The translations under genes and the position numbers were made by a program. From Limnohabitans sp. T6-5 (lineage in GTDB: Bacteria > Pseudomonadota > Gammaproteobacteria > Burkholderiales > Burkholderiaceae_C), in assembly GCF_003063315.1 (NCBI RefSeq), contig NZ_NERV01000001.1:248001-312000 (forward strand): DNA of 64,000 bases. The letters are read 5' to 3'. Under the pieces are notes generated by a model. The model had not been told where the DNA came from, searched no databases, and saw only the letters and a program-made list of their open reading frames with translations. Positions 19,935-30,700 of this stretch are shown in pieces (position 1 is the stretch's first letter; each line of letters begins with the position of its first letter).

Positions 19935-21275
19935 TCAAGGCTGCACATCCAGCAGTGCCGACAGTGCTTGCAAGACCTGCTGTGGGTCGGTGCCCGCCAT
20001 GGTTTTCAGTTTGAGGTGGGCCAGCAGAAACTGGTAGCGAGACTGGGCCAGGTCTCGTCCTGCTTCAGCCTGGCGTTGCAGTGCGTTGAACAAGTCGGTC
20101 TGGCTGCGGGTGCCCGCCTGAATGCCTTTGCGGGTGGAAATGACCATCTGATCAGCCGAGCGCTGGCTTTGCTCCAGGGCTTTGACGCGCAACAAGCCCT
20201 CGGTGGTGTTCTGGTATTCCTTGCGCACTTGCAAGCTCAGATTGCGGCGGGTTTGCTCCAGCAGTTCTTCACCCTGCAGCAAGCTGGCCTGGGCTTGCCG
20301 AACCGCCGATTGGGTTTGCCCCCCTGCGTACAAAGTCCAGTTGAGCTGCACACCCAAGGTGCTGTTTTGGTAGCTGGAATTGGGGTTGTAGAAGTTTTCG
20401 CCCTGGCTGCGGGTGACTTGTGCCACCAGATCAACGGTGGGCTGGTGGCCGCTGCTTTGTTTGTTGACCTCGGCTTGTGCGGCCTCGACTTTGGCCCGGG
20501 CCAGCAGCATTTCCGGGTGTTGGGCCAGGGTGCGTTCGATCCACTCGGGAATGTCTTGACCCACGGTGGGCAGCGTCTGGGATGCGGGCAGATTGCGTGC
20601 GACCAGGTTGGGCACTTCATGCGAGACGACCGATTGCAGTTGTTCTCGGGTGAACGCCACTTGCTGGCTCGCTTGCAGGGCTTGCGCCTGCGCCATGTCG
20701 AGGCGGGCCTGGGCTTCGTCGATATCGGTTCGGGTACCTTGGCCCTTGTCAAAGTTGCGCTGCGCAGCGCTCAGCAGGCCTTGGGTGGACTGCAGCAGCA
20801 CACGGCTGAAAGCCAGCACGTCTTGTGCCAGCAAGACCTCAAAGTAATAGCCCGCTGAGCGGCCCAGCAATTCCAGCTGTGCGCGTTGCAATTCGGCATC
20901 TGCGGCGCGGCTTTGGGCACGGGACTGTTCGAGTTGCTCGAATTGCGGTTTTCGGTAGAGGGTTTGCCGCAGCAGCAGGCCTGTGTTTTGGCTGCGGTAC
21001 TGGTAAGGCGTGGTGACCGTGCCCAAGGTTTGTTGCAGGTTGACCTGATTGTGGGTGTTGCTGACCGAGACGTTGGGCAGCAGCGCACCCTGGGCCTGTG
21101 CTTCGTTTTCACGGGCAGCCGCCGCTTGGGCTGCGGCGGCGCGGAAACCGGGGTCTTTGTCACGGGCCAGTTGCCAGGCTTGCGTCAGGTCCATGGCCTG
21201 GGCGGGGATGCACGCCAACAGACAGGCACAGCTCAGCGCTGCCAAGCCTGGGCGCATGATGGCTCGGGGGAACAC
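19935..21275 (-). CDS. tolC: TolC-family outer-membrane protein of type I secretion
   Basis: A 446-residue outer-membrane channel protein with a signal peptide (cleaved near IPAQAMD) and the two-fold repeated helical layout of TolC: LTQAWQLARDKDPGFRAA at the start and AQHPEMLLARAKVEAAQAEV at the beginning of the second half. It would form the outer-membrane exit duct for the RTX protein. The start codon is GTG at 21275: the preceding gene's last codons supply GGAGG six bases ahead of it, and the signal peptide follows at once. It is the last gene of the secretion operon and is followed by the RTX gene in the same direction. Confidence 0.88.
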   Translation of the reverse strand: MFPRAIMRPGLAALSCACLLACIPAQAMDLTQAWQLARDKDPGFRAAAAQAAAARENEAQAQGALLPNVSVSNTHNQVNLQQTLGTVTTPYQYRSQNTGLLLRQTLYRKPQFEQLEQSRAQSRAADAELQRAQLELLGRSAGYYFEVLLAQDVLAFSRVLLQSTQGLLSAAQRNFDKGQGTRTDIDEAQARLDMAQAQALQASQQVAFTREQLQSVVSHEVPNLVARNLPASQTLPTVGQDIPEWIERTLAQHPEMLLARAKVEAAQAEVNKQSSGHQPTVDLVAQVTRSQGENFYNPNSSYQNSTLGVQLNWTLYAGGQTQSAVRQAQASLLQGEELLEQTRRNLSLQVRKEYQNTTEGLLRVKALEQSQRSADQMVISTRKGIQAGTRSQTDLFNALQRQAEAGRDLAQSRYQFLLAHLKLKTMAGTDPQQVLQALSALLDVQP

Positions 21276-21276
21276 C

Positions 21277-22620
21277 TCACTCCTCCTTCATGGATTGTGA
21301 CAAGCGCCGCACCAGCGGATAGGCCAGATAGGTGAGCAGCGAGCGCTCACCGGTGCGAATGACCACCTCGGCCTGCATGCCCGACTGCAAAGCACGCGCA
21401 CCCAGGCTGCGCAAGCCTTCGGGCGTAAGCACCAAACGCGCCAAAAAGTAAGACTGCCGGGTTTCCGGCTCGCTGATCAGGTCTTTGGACACCGACATGA
21501 CTTGGGCCTCGGTGACCAGTTGGGGGGAGTGCGCGAAAGCAGAAAACCGGACATCGGCCAGCAAACCGGCCTTGACGCGGTCGATGACGTGCACGGGGAT
21601 GCGTGCTTCGATCACCAGGGGGGAGCGTTCGGGCACGATGTCCATGAGCCTTTGACCCGGCCCCACCACGGCGCCCACGGTCTGCACGCTCAAGGCGACC
21701 ACCTGTCCGGTGGCGGGCGCCTTGATGTCGGTGCGTTCCATGTCTTGCGTGACGGCAGTGAGCTTTTCTGCATCGGCCTGAACTTCACGGCGAATGTCGG
21801 CCAACTGGTTGTCCAGTTCCTTGAGGTATTCAAAGCGCACCTGCTGCGTGCGTTGGTTCAATTCATCGATGCTGCGTGACAAACGAACCCCGGTCGAATC
21901 CAGGTCCGCGATGACGCTGGCCACTTCGGCCAGGTTGCGCTCCAGCTCGTTCAGGCGAGCACGGGGTGCATAGCCTTCTTTGACCAGATCGGCAATGTTG
22001 CTCACCTCTTCTTGCAACAAGGCCGATTGCCGCTTGCGTTGCACCAGCATGCGCGCATTACCGTCCAACTGGGCGCGCAAACCGGCCTGGTTGTCGGCCA
22101 GTCCGCGCAAGTTGGCCTCCAGTGCCGAGCGGCGTGACTGAAACAGCTGGGTCTGCACTTGCAGATGGGGCTGGGTCAGGGGGTCGTTCTGGGCGGCCAG
22201 CAGATCGGCATGCCAGCGCACTTGGGGCAAGTTCAGGCGCTCGGACTGCAAACGGCTTTCAGCGGCGCGCAGGGCCAGGTAGTGCTGACGCACCGATTCG
22301 AGCTGGGCACGGGGCATGGCCTGCTCCAGGGTCATGACCACCTCGCCCTCCTTCACTTGCTGACCTTCTTGAACCCGGACATCCCGCACGATGCCGCCTT
22401 GCAGGTGTTGAATGGTTTTGCGTTTGGTGTCCAGTGTCACCAGGCCTTCTGTGGGCACGCCTTCGTCCATCGGGGCCAGTGCGGCCCAGACCAACAGACC
22501 CGCAAAGCCCAGGATCAGCGCCCAGCGGCCCACGCGTTGCAAGGGATGGGTGTCCTGCAGGGTTTGTCGAATGTGCGCATCGGTGTCTGGCGCAGGGGCA
22601 GCGGGTGTAGACGGATTCAT
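21277..22620 (-). CDS. HlyD-family membrane fusion protein of type I secretion
   Basis: A 447-residue periplasmic adaptor. One transmembrane helix lies at about residues 33-55 (WALILGFAGLLVWAALAP), followed by a lipoyl-like half motif (LVTLDTKRKTIQHLQGGIV and KEGEVVMTLE), a long coiled-coil region (about 95-290) and the closing barrel (IKAPATGQVVALSVQTVGAVV). It links the inner-membrane ABC transporter to the TolC-like channel and recognises the secretion complex, as PrtE/HlyD do. Its ATG overlaps the stop of the preceding ABC gene (ATGA), and its last codons form the ribosome-binding site of the next gene, so the order is translationally coupled. Confidence 0.92.
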   Translation of the reverse strand: MNPSTPAAPAPDTDAHIRQTLQDTHPLQRVGRWALILGFAGLLVWAALAPMDEGVPTEGLVTLDTKRKTIQHLQGGIVRDVRVQEGQQVKEGEVVMTLEQAMPRAQLESVRQHYLALRAAESRLQSERLNLPQVRWHADLLAAQNDPLTQPHLQVQTQLFQSRRSALEANLRGLADNQAGLRAQLDGNARMLVQRKRQSALLQEEVSNIADLVKEGYAPRARLNELERNLAEVASVIADLDSTGVRLSRSIDELNQRTQQVRFEYLKELDNQLADIRREVQADAEKLTAVTQDMERTDIKAPATGQVVALSVQTVGAVVGPGQRLMDIVPERSPLVIEARIPVHVIDRVKAGLLADVRFSAFAHSPQLVTEAQVMSVSKDLISEPETRQSYFLARLVLTPEGLRSLGARALQSGMQAEVVIRTGERSLLTYLAYPLVRRLSQSMKEE

Positions 22621-24323
22621 GGTGTGGTCACGGGGCCATGTGGAAGTGTGGTGGCTGCAGTCAGATGGGCAAGCACCTGCGAGGGCGGGCCCCAGTGCTG
22701 CACTTGTCCAGACGCCAGAACAAGCAGCCAGTCGGCGGCTTGAACAATCGGTTTGCGGTGGGTGATGAGGACCACAGTCTTGCCCTCTGATTTGAGCGAC
22801 TGGACCGTGGCCAGCAAGGCCTGCTCGGCCGCATCGTCCAGGTGGGCGTTGGGTTCGTCCAGCACCAGCAGACTGGCCTGTGCATACAAGGCTCTGGCCA
22901 AACCAATGCGCTGTTTTTGACCGGCTGAGAGCATGATGCCCGCCTCACCAGTGGGTGTGTTGTAGCCCTGTGGCAAGCGCAAGATCAGGTCATGGATGCC
23001 TGCCTGACGGGCAGCGGCCACCACTTGCTCGCTGTTGACTTCACCCATGCGGGCAATGTTTTGGGCCAGGGTGCCGGGTAACAAATCCATGTCTTGCGGC
23101 AAGTACCCGATGTGTGCGGCGCGCCAGGCAGCAGGCAGGCCCTGCACAGGCTGTCCACTGAGCAAGACCTCGCCCTGCGTGTGGGGCCAGACACCCAGCA
23201 AGACTCTGGCCAGCGTGGATTTGCCGCTGCCGCTTGGCCCCATGATGCACAGCACCTGGCCTGCTTGCACCTGAAAGGAGATGTTGCGCAACACCGCCTG
23301 ATCGCTGCCGGGCGCGTTGGCACTGACAGCGCGGCAGTCAATGGCCGGGGACCAGGCTGCCTGGGATCCTGGCACGGAGGGCGCCGGTGCATGGTCACGC
23401 AACAAAGCTGTCATGCGGCCCCATGACGCACGCGCAGAGAGCATGGGCCGCCAGGTACCCACCAGCAAGTCCAGGGGTTGCAAGGCACGCGACATCAAGG
23501 TGTTGGCCACGATCATGGCGCCGGGACTGATGTCACCGCGAACGACCAACCAGGCCCCCATGGCCAAGGACAGCGACTGTTGCGTGTAGCGAAAGAACTT
23601 GCTGAAGGCCTGCAAGCGGTGGCTGATGTGTTCAACCGATTGCTGCGCCACCATCTGACGCAGATGTCGCGATTCCCAATCGGCATGCAAGGCGGGCAGC
23701 ATGCCCATGGCGTGGATCACCTGGGCGTTGCGCAGCTTGGCTTGCTGGTCTGCCTGCACTTGTTGGCTCGCTTGCAAAGCGGCCAATGCGGGCTGTGCAG
23801 CCAGGCGGTGCCCGGCCCAGGCGATGCCCAACAAGACCGCGCCACAGCCGATGGCCAACACCCCCAGCCAGGGGTGCAGCACAAACATCACCCCGATGTA
23901 GATCACCACCCACGGTGCATCAAAAAAAGCAAACACGCCATTGCCTGTGAGGAATTGACGCACTTGGGTCAGGTCGTTCAGGGCCTGTGCGGGCTGCGCC
24001 TGACCCCGGAGTCTTTGCGACTGAAAACTCGCTTGCAATAGCTCAGGGGCAAATGCCTTGTCGATGCGCATGCCGGTGTTCACCAGCAGCCGCGAACGCG
24101 CCATCTCGGCCAGACAGACCAGCAGCAACACCCCCACCAGGAGCAAGGTGCTCATGAGCAAGGTGAGCTGGTTGCGCCCGAGCAGCACGCGGTCATACAC
24201 CTGCAGCATGTAGAGGCTGGGCATCAACATGCCCGCATTGATGAGCAGGCTCCACAGACCGACCAGGCGCCACTCTTTGCGGAAGGCTTGGATCATGGGG
24301 TTCATGGCGTTCATGGCGTTCAT
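22617..24323 (-). CDS. Type I secretion ABC half-transporter (second of a pair)
   Basis: A 568-residue fused membrane and ATPase protein of the PrtD/HlyB type without the C39-like domain. The membrane part covers about residues 10-330. The nucleotide-binding part has Walker A GPSGSGKST (362-370), a C-loop LSAGQ (the usual second Gly replaced by Ala) and Walker B followed by LDEPNAHLD, a form typical of PrtD-like exporters. The start at 24323 overlaps the stop of the preceding ABC gene (ATGA); a more upstream in-frame ATG at 24401 lies inside that gene. The N-terminus is a short MNAMNAMNP repeat, so one of three ATGs may be used. It probably pairs with the preceding ABC protein. Confidence 0.9.
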   Translation of the reverse strand: MNAMNAMNPMIQAFRKEWRLVGLWSLLINAGMLMPSLYMLQVYDRVLLGRNQLTLLMSTLLLVGVLLLVCLAEMARSRLLVNTGMRIDKAFAPELLQASFQSQRLRGQAQPAQALNDLTQVRQFLTGNGVFAFFDAPWVVIYIGVMFVLHPWLGVLAIGCGAVLLGIAWAGHRLAAQPALAALQASQQVQADQQAKLRNAQVIHAMGMLPALHADWESRHLRQMVAQQSVEHISHRLQAFSKFFRYTQQSLSLAMGAWLVVRGDISPGAMIVANTLMSRALQPLDLLVGTWRPMLSARASWGRMTALLRDHAPAPSVPGSQAAWSPAIDCRAVSANAPGSDQAVLRNISFQVQAGQVLCIMGPSGSGKSTLARVLLGVWPHTQGEVLLSGQPVQGLPAAWRAAHIGYLPQDMDLLPGTLAQNIARMGEVNSEQVVAAARQAGIHDLILRLPQGYNTPTGEAGIMLSAGQKQRIGLARALYAQASLLVLDEPNAHLDDAAEQALLATVQSLKSEGKTVVLITHRKPIVQAADWLLVLASGQVQHWGPPSQVLAHLTAATTLPHGPVTTP

Positions 24324-26056
24324 GGTGCGACGCCTGCCGCGGAGCGGGGCTGTTGCATGGCTCTTTGCAAAGCTGCAATGACTTCGTCTCGCGGGCCACA
24401 TGCTTGCATTTGCCCGTCACGCAACACCATGAGCTGATCGGCCAGGCTGAGCACGGCAGTCCTGTGGGTGATCAGCACCACGGTGCAGCTGCGGGCCTTG
24501 GCAATGGCCAGGCTTTGCGTCAGTTGCGCCTCACCCAATTCATCCAGGTGCGCATTGGGCTCGTCCAGCACCACCAGGCGCGGCCAGCCATACAAGGCGC
24601 GTGCCAGACCCACGCGCTGACGCATGCCTCCAGACAGGGCATGGCCGTCCACACCCAATGGGGTGTTCAGTCCCAGGGGCAGCCCCGAGACCCAGCCCTG
24701 CAAGCCTGTGGCCGTGATGACTTCATCGAGCAAGTTTTGATCGGGCTGCTGAAAACGGGCGATGTTGAGCGCCAAAGTCCCTTCAAACAGTTCCACGTTT
24801 TGCGGCAAGTAACCGATGTGTGGGCCGATCTCGGCGCGATCCCATGCGTGAATGTCCACCCCATCCAGGCGCACTTTGCCCGTAGCAGGCGGCCAGATGC
24901 CCACCAGCATGCGTGACAAACTGGTTTTACCCGCGCCAGAAGGGCCCAGCACCGCAAGCAATTGGCCCGGCTCTATGCGAAATTGGACGCCTTTGAGCAA
25001 CTCTGCCTGACCGTCCGGCGAGCGAAGACTCAAATTTGCACCGCTCAGCAAGCCCTTGGGCGCTGGCATCGGCATGGGTGCTATTTCTTTTTTGGCAGGC
25101 CCCAAAAAACTGTCCAATCGCTGCCAGGAAGCCCAGGCCTGTTCAAGGGTGCGTGAGTGCATGATCAGTTGGGTGATGGGGCTGAGCGCCTTGGCCCCCA
25201 GAATGGAGGCCACCACCATCATCCCGCCATGTGCCGGAATCAGGTCCATCAGCGTCAGCCAGCACCCCAAGCCCAACAGCAAAGAGCCTTGCAAGACCTG
25301 GATGAAGCGCGACATGGCCGAGCCCCACCCTGCTCCTTGCGAAGCTTGCGCTTGCAGGTCCAGAAAAACGTCTTGTCGCTCTTGCCACAGGCGCTGAGCG
25401 TGGTCTTGCATGCCCATGGCCAACACACTTTCAGATTGACGCAGCAGGGAAGAAGCCAGAATCTGGGAGGCCTGAGCGGCCTGCTGGGCATGGTCCATGG
25501 GATGGTGCACTCGCTGGTGCGTGATGTAGGTCACCACGCCCAGCACGGCAGCAGCCAACACCGAGGCAACCCCCAGCCAAATGTGAATGGCAAAAATGAT
25601 CAGGATGACGACCACGGCAAAAGGCAAATCGACCAGGGCCAGGGTGGCCGGCGAAGTCAAAAAACTGCGCAATTGCTGCACATCGGCCAAGCTGGCCTGA
25701 ACTGGCGCAGGCCCTGTCAACTGCGCTTGCAGCGTCATTTTCCAGATGCGTGGCGACAACTGCAGCTCAAGCTTGTTGGCCAGCGTTTGCAGCCAGGACT
25801 CGCGCACCCAGTCAATGACCTCCATCCACGCATATACCGCAATGATCAGGACCGTCATCATGACCAGCGTCAGGCCGCTTCGGCTGGTGACCACCCGCCC
25901 ATACACCTCCAACATGTACACAGAAGGCGCCAAAGCCAGCAGATTGCTCAGGCCACCATAAGCAAACACCTTGCGCAAACTGGCCATCAAAACGGGGCGA
26001 AACAAGGACAACCAGGACGGTTCCGAGGAATGACGCAGCGAGAGGGTTGAAGACAT
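24320..26056 (-). CDS. Type I secretion ABC half-transporter (first of a pair)
   Basis: A 578-residue protein with six predicted membrane segments in about residues 20-310 and an ATPase domain: Walker A GPSGAGKTS (371-379), Q-loop in GYLPQNVELF, C-loop LSGGMRQRVGLARALYG and Walker B leading to LDEPNAHLD. It energises export of the RTX protein across the inner membrane. It is the first gene of the four-gene secretion operon. Having two ABC half-transporters in tandem, with differing C-loops, points to a heterodimeric exporter; the single-gene PrtD-type homodimer is the usual arrangement. Only a weak AGCAGG precedes the start at 26056. Confidence 0.9.
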   Translation of the reverse strand: MSSTLSLRHSSEPSWLSLFRPVLMASLRKVFAYGGLSNLLALAPSVYMLEVYGRVVTSRSGLTLVMMTVLIIAVYAWMEVIDWVRESWLQTLANKLELQLSPRIWKMTLQAQLTGPAPVQASLADVQQLRSFLTSPATLALVDLPFAVVVILIIFAIHIWLGVASVLAAAVLGVVTYITHQRVHHPMDHAQQAAQASQILASSLLRQSESVLAMGMQDHAQRLWQERQDVFLDLQAQASQGAGWGSAMSRFIQVLQGSLLLGLGCWLTLMDLIPAHGGMMVVASILGAKALSPITQLIMHSRTLEQAWASWQRLDSFLGPAKKEIAPMPMPAPKGLLSGANLSLRSPDGQAELLKGVQFRIEPGQLLAVLGPSGAGKTSLSRMLVGIWPPATGKVRLDGVDIHAWDRAEIGPHIGYLPQNVELFEGTLALNIARFQQPDQNLLDEVITATGLQGWVSGLPLGLNTPLGVDGHALSGGMRQRVGLARALYGWPRLVVLDEPNAHLDELGEAQLTQSLAIAKARSCTVVLITHRTAVLSLADQLMVLRDGQMQACGPRDEVIAALQRAMQQPRSAAGVAP

Positions 26057-26457
26057 GCCTGCTGGGGATCAGTGAAACAGCGCGTCGTGCCACAACGCTC
26101 AAACCATTCTGTTGCCCCATTCAAAATCAGGCGAAGGTCTCAAATGAACAAAACAGAATACCAATGTTTGTTTATAACATCTTTGGTAATTTTATAAATA
26201 TAAAACACCCACCCATCTCCCCGTGTGGATCGGATCGCACAGCCTCTGTGGCCTCCTGATTGACCCCCATCGCCAGCCCAGGCCTTGTCGCTCCTTGACT
26301 CAACGCTGTCGTTTGAGACCCCGGACTTGCAAGTCCCTCATGCACCGCGAGTCTCGGTTGGCATCATGCAAAATAGCCCAACCCCTCATTTCTCAACCTT
26401 TGCATGTCGCCCATTGCGTCATGCAGGGGGCTGATTCCATCGTCCAAAGGATCCCGC
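26057..26457. other. Divergent intergenic region between secretion and efflux operons
   Basis: About 400 bp with no convincing gene. The part near 26100-26215 is strongly AT-rich and should hold the promoters of both operons. On the plus strand TTGTTT (26168-26173), a 17-bp spacer and TTTATA (26191-26196) is a fair sigma-70 match. The remaining 240 bp before the efflux genes shows no repeat or clear operator, and no regulator gene adjoins the efflux operon. Confidence 0.4.
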
Positions 26458-27732
26458 ATGTCTTCGCCTTGCACTGTTTGTTCTCAGTCATCGGCCCATC
26501 AGCCAACCCGTGCAAAACTGCGGCCATGGGTCATGGGTGCATGTGTTCTGGCACTGGCCGCGTGTGGCGCCAAGGACACCCCGCCAGCAGCAGCGGGCAA
26601 GGCACCGCCCCCGGCGACTGTCGGGGTGGTCACGGTGACCGATCAGGCCGTGGCGCTGCAAACCGAGTTGCCCGGCCGCGTCAGCCCGGTGCGTGTCGCA
26701 CAGGTGCGCGCCCGGGTCAGTGGCGTGGTGCTCAAACGCCTGTTCCGCGAAGGCAGTGAGGTCAAAGCCGGACAGCTGCTGTATCAAATCGATGCTGCCA
26801 CCTACCGCGCCACCTTCGACAGTACCCAGGCCAGCGTGGCCAAGGCCCAGGCCAATCTGGAGCAGGCCAGCGCCCTGGTCACGCGCAACCAGCCGCTGGT
26901 GCAGGCCAATGCCATCAGCGCACAAGACTTTGCCACCCTGGTGACGGCCCAAAAGCAGGCGGCTGCAGATTTGGCCTCAGCCCAAGCAGCGGCCAAGTCA
27001 GCCCAGATCAACCTTGACTACGCCAGCGTGACCGCACCCATTTCAGGGCGCATCGGCCAGTCGCTGGTGACCGAAGGTGCGCTGGTCAGCCAGACCGAAG
27101 CCACGCCCTTGGCCCTCATCCAGCAGACCGACACGGTGTATGTGAACTTCACCCAGTCCAGCGCCGAGGTGCTGCGCCTGCGCAAAGCCGCCAAACAAGG
27201 GCGCAACAAAAACGACGGGGCGGTGCCTGTTCGCGTGGTGCTGGAAGACGGCACCGAGTTGCAACGCCCCGGCAAGCTCTTGTTTGCCGACCTGACGGTG
27301 GACGCCACTTCGGGCCAGATCACGCTGCGCGCCGAAGTGCCCAATGGCGATGGCTTGCTCTTGCCTGGCCAGTATGTGCGGGTGCGCTTGTCGCAGTCGG
27401 AGCTGCCCTCGGCCGTTTTGCTGCCGCAGCAAGCGGTGACGCGCACAGGCCAGGGCGACACTGTGCTGGTGGTGGGCGACGACGGCAAGCCCGTGCCTCG
27501 CCCGGTCACCGTCGGGGGCAACCAGAACAACCAGTGGATCATTTTGAGTGGCCTGAAAAAGGGCGAGCAGGTCATCGTGGACGGGTTCCAGAAAATGATG
27601 GTGCCCGGCATGCCGGTCAAGACCGTGCCCTGGACAGGGGCTCCAGCTGCGGGCTCACCTGGCCCGGCAGCTTCTGCACCTGCAGCCAGCGCGTCATCGC
27701 CCGCCTCGGCCCCCGCCGCAGCGGCCAAGTAA
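26458..27732 (+). CDS. acrA: RND efflux periplasmic adaptor (AcrA/MexA family lipoprotein)
   Basis: A 424-residue membrane fusion protein. The start at 26458 follows AAAGGA and gives a lipoprotein signal with lipobox LAAC (C36); an in-frame ATG at 26404 would hide it. Next come the beta-barrel/lipoyl strands (LPGRVSPVRVAQVRARVSG), the alpha-hairpin (about 115-190) and the lipoyl return half (NLDYASVTAPISGRIGQSLV), as in AcrA/MexA. It bridges the inner-membrane pump and outer-membrane channel encoded next. The C-terminal 25 residues are Ala/Pro/Ser-rich and probably unstructured. The pump gene begins 12 bp after the stop. Confidence 0.92.
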   Translation: MSSPCTVCSQSSAHQPTRAKLRPWVMGACVLALAACGAKDTPPAAAGKAPPPATVGVVTVTDQAVALQTELPGRVSPVRVAQVRARVSGVVLKRLFREGSEVKAGQLLYQIDAATYRATFDSTQASVAKAQANLEQASALVTRNQPLVQANAISAQDFATLVTAQKQAAADLASAQAAAKSAQINLDYASVTAPISGRIGQSLVTEGALVSQTEATPLALIQQTDTVYVNFTQSSAEVLRLRKAAKQGRNKNDGAVPVRVVLEDGTELQRPGKLLFADLTVDATSGQITLRAEVPNGDGLLLPGQYVRVRLSQSELPSAVLLPQQAVTRTGQGDTVLVVGDDGKPVPRPVTVGGNQNNQWIILSGLKKGEQVIVDGFQKMMVPGMPVKTVPWTGAPAAGSPGPAASAPAASASSPASAPAAAAK

Positions 27733-27744
27733 GGGGCACGCAAC

Positions 27745-30700
27745 ATGGCCCGTTTTTTCATTCATCGCCCCATCTTTGCGTGGGTGATCGCCTTGTTCAT
27801 TCTGGTGATGGGCGCCGTCGCCATCACGCAGTTGCCCATCTCGCAATACCCGCCCGTAGCGCCGCCCTCCATCGTGATCACGGCAGGTTACCCGGGCGCA
27901 TCGGCCCAAACGCTCGAAGACAGCGTGTTCAGCGTGATCGAGCGCGAGATGAACGGCTCGCCCGGTTTGATCTACATGGAGTCGGTGGCGCAGGCCAACG
28001 GCACCGGCACCATCACCGTCAGCTTTGAGCCCGGCACCAATGCAGACCTGGCCCAGGTCGATGTGCAAAACCGACTCTCACGCGCCGCGCCTCGCCTGCC
28101 TGCAGCCGTGACGCAACAAGGCGTGCGTGTGGAAAAAGCGCGTGCCAATTTCTTGTTGTTCACCATGCTGTCGTCCGACAACCCGGACTTCGACATCATC
28201 GCCTTGGGCGACTATGCCTCGCGCAACATCGTCCCCGAAATCCAGCGCTTGCCCGGCATTGGCCAGGCCCAGCTGTTTGGCACCGAGCGTGCCATGCGTG
28301 TGTGGATCGACCCGGCCAAGCTCAGCGGTTTGAACCTCTCAGCCGCCGACGTGAACGCTGCGATTCGCCAGCAAAACGCCCAGGTGTCTTCGGGCTCGAT
28401 CGGTGATTTGCCCAACATCACGGGCCAGTCGATTGCGGCCACCGTGATCGTTGATGGTCAGTTGGCCACGGTCGAGCAGTTTGGCCGCATCGTTTTGCGT
28501 GCCAATGCCGATGGCTCCACCGTGCGACTGAAGGACGTGGCCCGCATTGAACTGGGTGCCCAGACCTACGCCACTTCTGCGCGCTTGAATGGCAGCCCTG
28601 CCGCTGGCATTGGTGTGCAGCTTTCTCCTTCGGGCAACGCCATGGCAGCGGCCCAGGCGGTGCGTGAGCGCATGACCGAGCTGGAAAAGTATTTCCCCAA
28701 GGGCGTGCACTGGACCATTCCTTACGACAGCTCGCGCTTCGTGAAGATCTCGATTGCCCAAGTGGCCGAGACTTTGGTCGAGGCTGTGATCCTGGTGTTC
28801 CTGGTGATGTTCCTGTTCTTGCAGAACTTCCGTTACACCATCATCCCCACCATCGTGGTGCCCGTTGCGCTGATGGGCACTTTTGCCTTGCTGCAAGTAC
28901 TGGGTTTTTCCATCAACGTGTTGACCATGTTCGGCATGGTGCTGGTGATCGGCATCGTGGTGGACGACGCCATCGTGGTGGTGGAAAACGTCGAGCGCAT
29001 CATGAGCGAAGAAGGCTTGCCGCCGCTCGAAGCCACGCGCAAAGCCATGGGTCAGATTTCTGGGGCCATCATTGGCGTCACCGTGGTGCTGATTGCGGTG
29101 TTTGTGCCGCTGGCTTTTTTCAAGGGCTCGGTCGGCAACATCTACCGCCAGTTTTCTGCGGTGATGGTCAGCTCCATTGGTTTTTCGGCCTTCATGGCCT
29201 TGTCTTTGACGCCCGCTTTGTGCGCCACGCTGCTCAAGCCGGTGGAGGCGGGGCACCACCACGCCAAGAGCGGTTTCTTCGGACGTTTTAACCGGGGCTT
29301 TTCGCGCACCGCCAAAAACTACGAAGGGCTGGTGGCCCGCATGTTGCCGCGTGCTGCGCGCTACCTGTTTGTCTATGCCGCGATCATTGGGGCGGTGGCG
29401 GTCATGTATGTGCGCTTGCCCACCTCGTTCCTGCCCGGTGAAGACCAGGGCAACATTTTGGTCAACGTGCAGTTGCCGCCCGGAGCCACGCAAGAGCGCA
29501 CCTTGTCGGTCATGAAGCAGGTCGAGGGCTTCATCCTCAAGCAACCCGAAGTGCAAAGCATGGTGGGTGTGCTGGGCTTCAGCTTCTCGGGTCAGGGCCA
29601 GAACGCCGCGCTGGCGTTTGTGACGCTCAAGGACTGGAGTGAACGCTCTGGCCCCGAGCACTCGGCACAAGCGCTGGCCGGTCGTGCCTTTGGGGCGCTG
29701 ATGGGCATCCGTGATGCGTTCATCTTTCCGCTGAGCCCGCCGCCCATTCCCGAATTGGGCACCGCCTCGGGCTTCACCTTCCGCTTGCAAGACCGGGGCG
29801 GCAAGGGCCACGACGCGCTGGTGGCGGCACGCAATCAGTTGATGGGGCTGGCGTCCCAAAGCCGGGTGCTCACCCAAGTGCGACCGGACGGCCTCGAAGA
29901 CGCTCCGCAACTGCAAATTGACGTGGACCGCGACAAGGCCAATGCGCTGGGTGTGGGCTTTGATGCGATCAATACCGTCATTTCCACCGCGCTCGGCTCG
30001 GCCTACATCAACGACTTTCCCAACCAGGGCCGCTTGCAGCGAGTGGTGGTGCAAGCCGATGCCACCTCGCGCATGCAGCCGGACGACATCTTGCGCTTGA
30101 ACGTCTCCAACGCCCAGGGCAAACCTGTGCCCTTGTCGGCCTTTGCCACCACGCGCTGGATCAAGGGCGCGATGCAGACTGTGCGCTACAACGGCTACCC
30201 CGCCATGCGCATTGGCGGCTCGGCAGCCCCCGGCTACAGCTCGGGCGCGGCCATGGCCGAGATGGAAAACCTGATGAAGCAATTGCCCGAAGGTTTTGCT
30301 TTCGAATGGACCGGGCAATCACGCGAAGAAAAGCTGGCCGGTTCGCAAGCGCTGGTGCTCTATGGCTTCGCCATCCTCGCTGTGTTCTTGTGTTTGGCGG
30401 CCTTGTACGAAAGCTGGTCGATTCCGCTGGCCGTGATTTTGGTGGTGCCGCTGGGGGTGCTCGGCGTGTTGCTGGCCACCCTGTTGCGTGGCTATGCCAA
30501 CGATGTGTATTTCCAGGTCGGCCTGATCACCATCATTGGGCTGTCGGCCAAGAACGCGATTTTGATCATTGAATTTGCCAAGGACCTGCAGGCCCAGGGC
30601 AAAACGGTGGTCGAGGCAGCGCTCACGGCGGTGCATTTGCGCTTTCGGCCCATCCTGATGACTTCGCTGGCCTTTGTGCTGGGCGTGTTGCCCTTGTTCA

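Noticed and set aside
28339..30318. 659-residue minus-strand frame opposite acrB
   Set aside because: Composition is rich in His, Gly and Arg with no domain, and the plus strand is an unmistakable RND pump.
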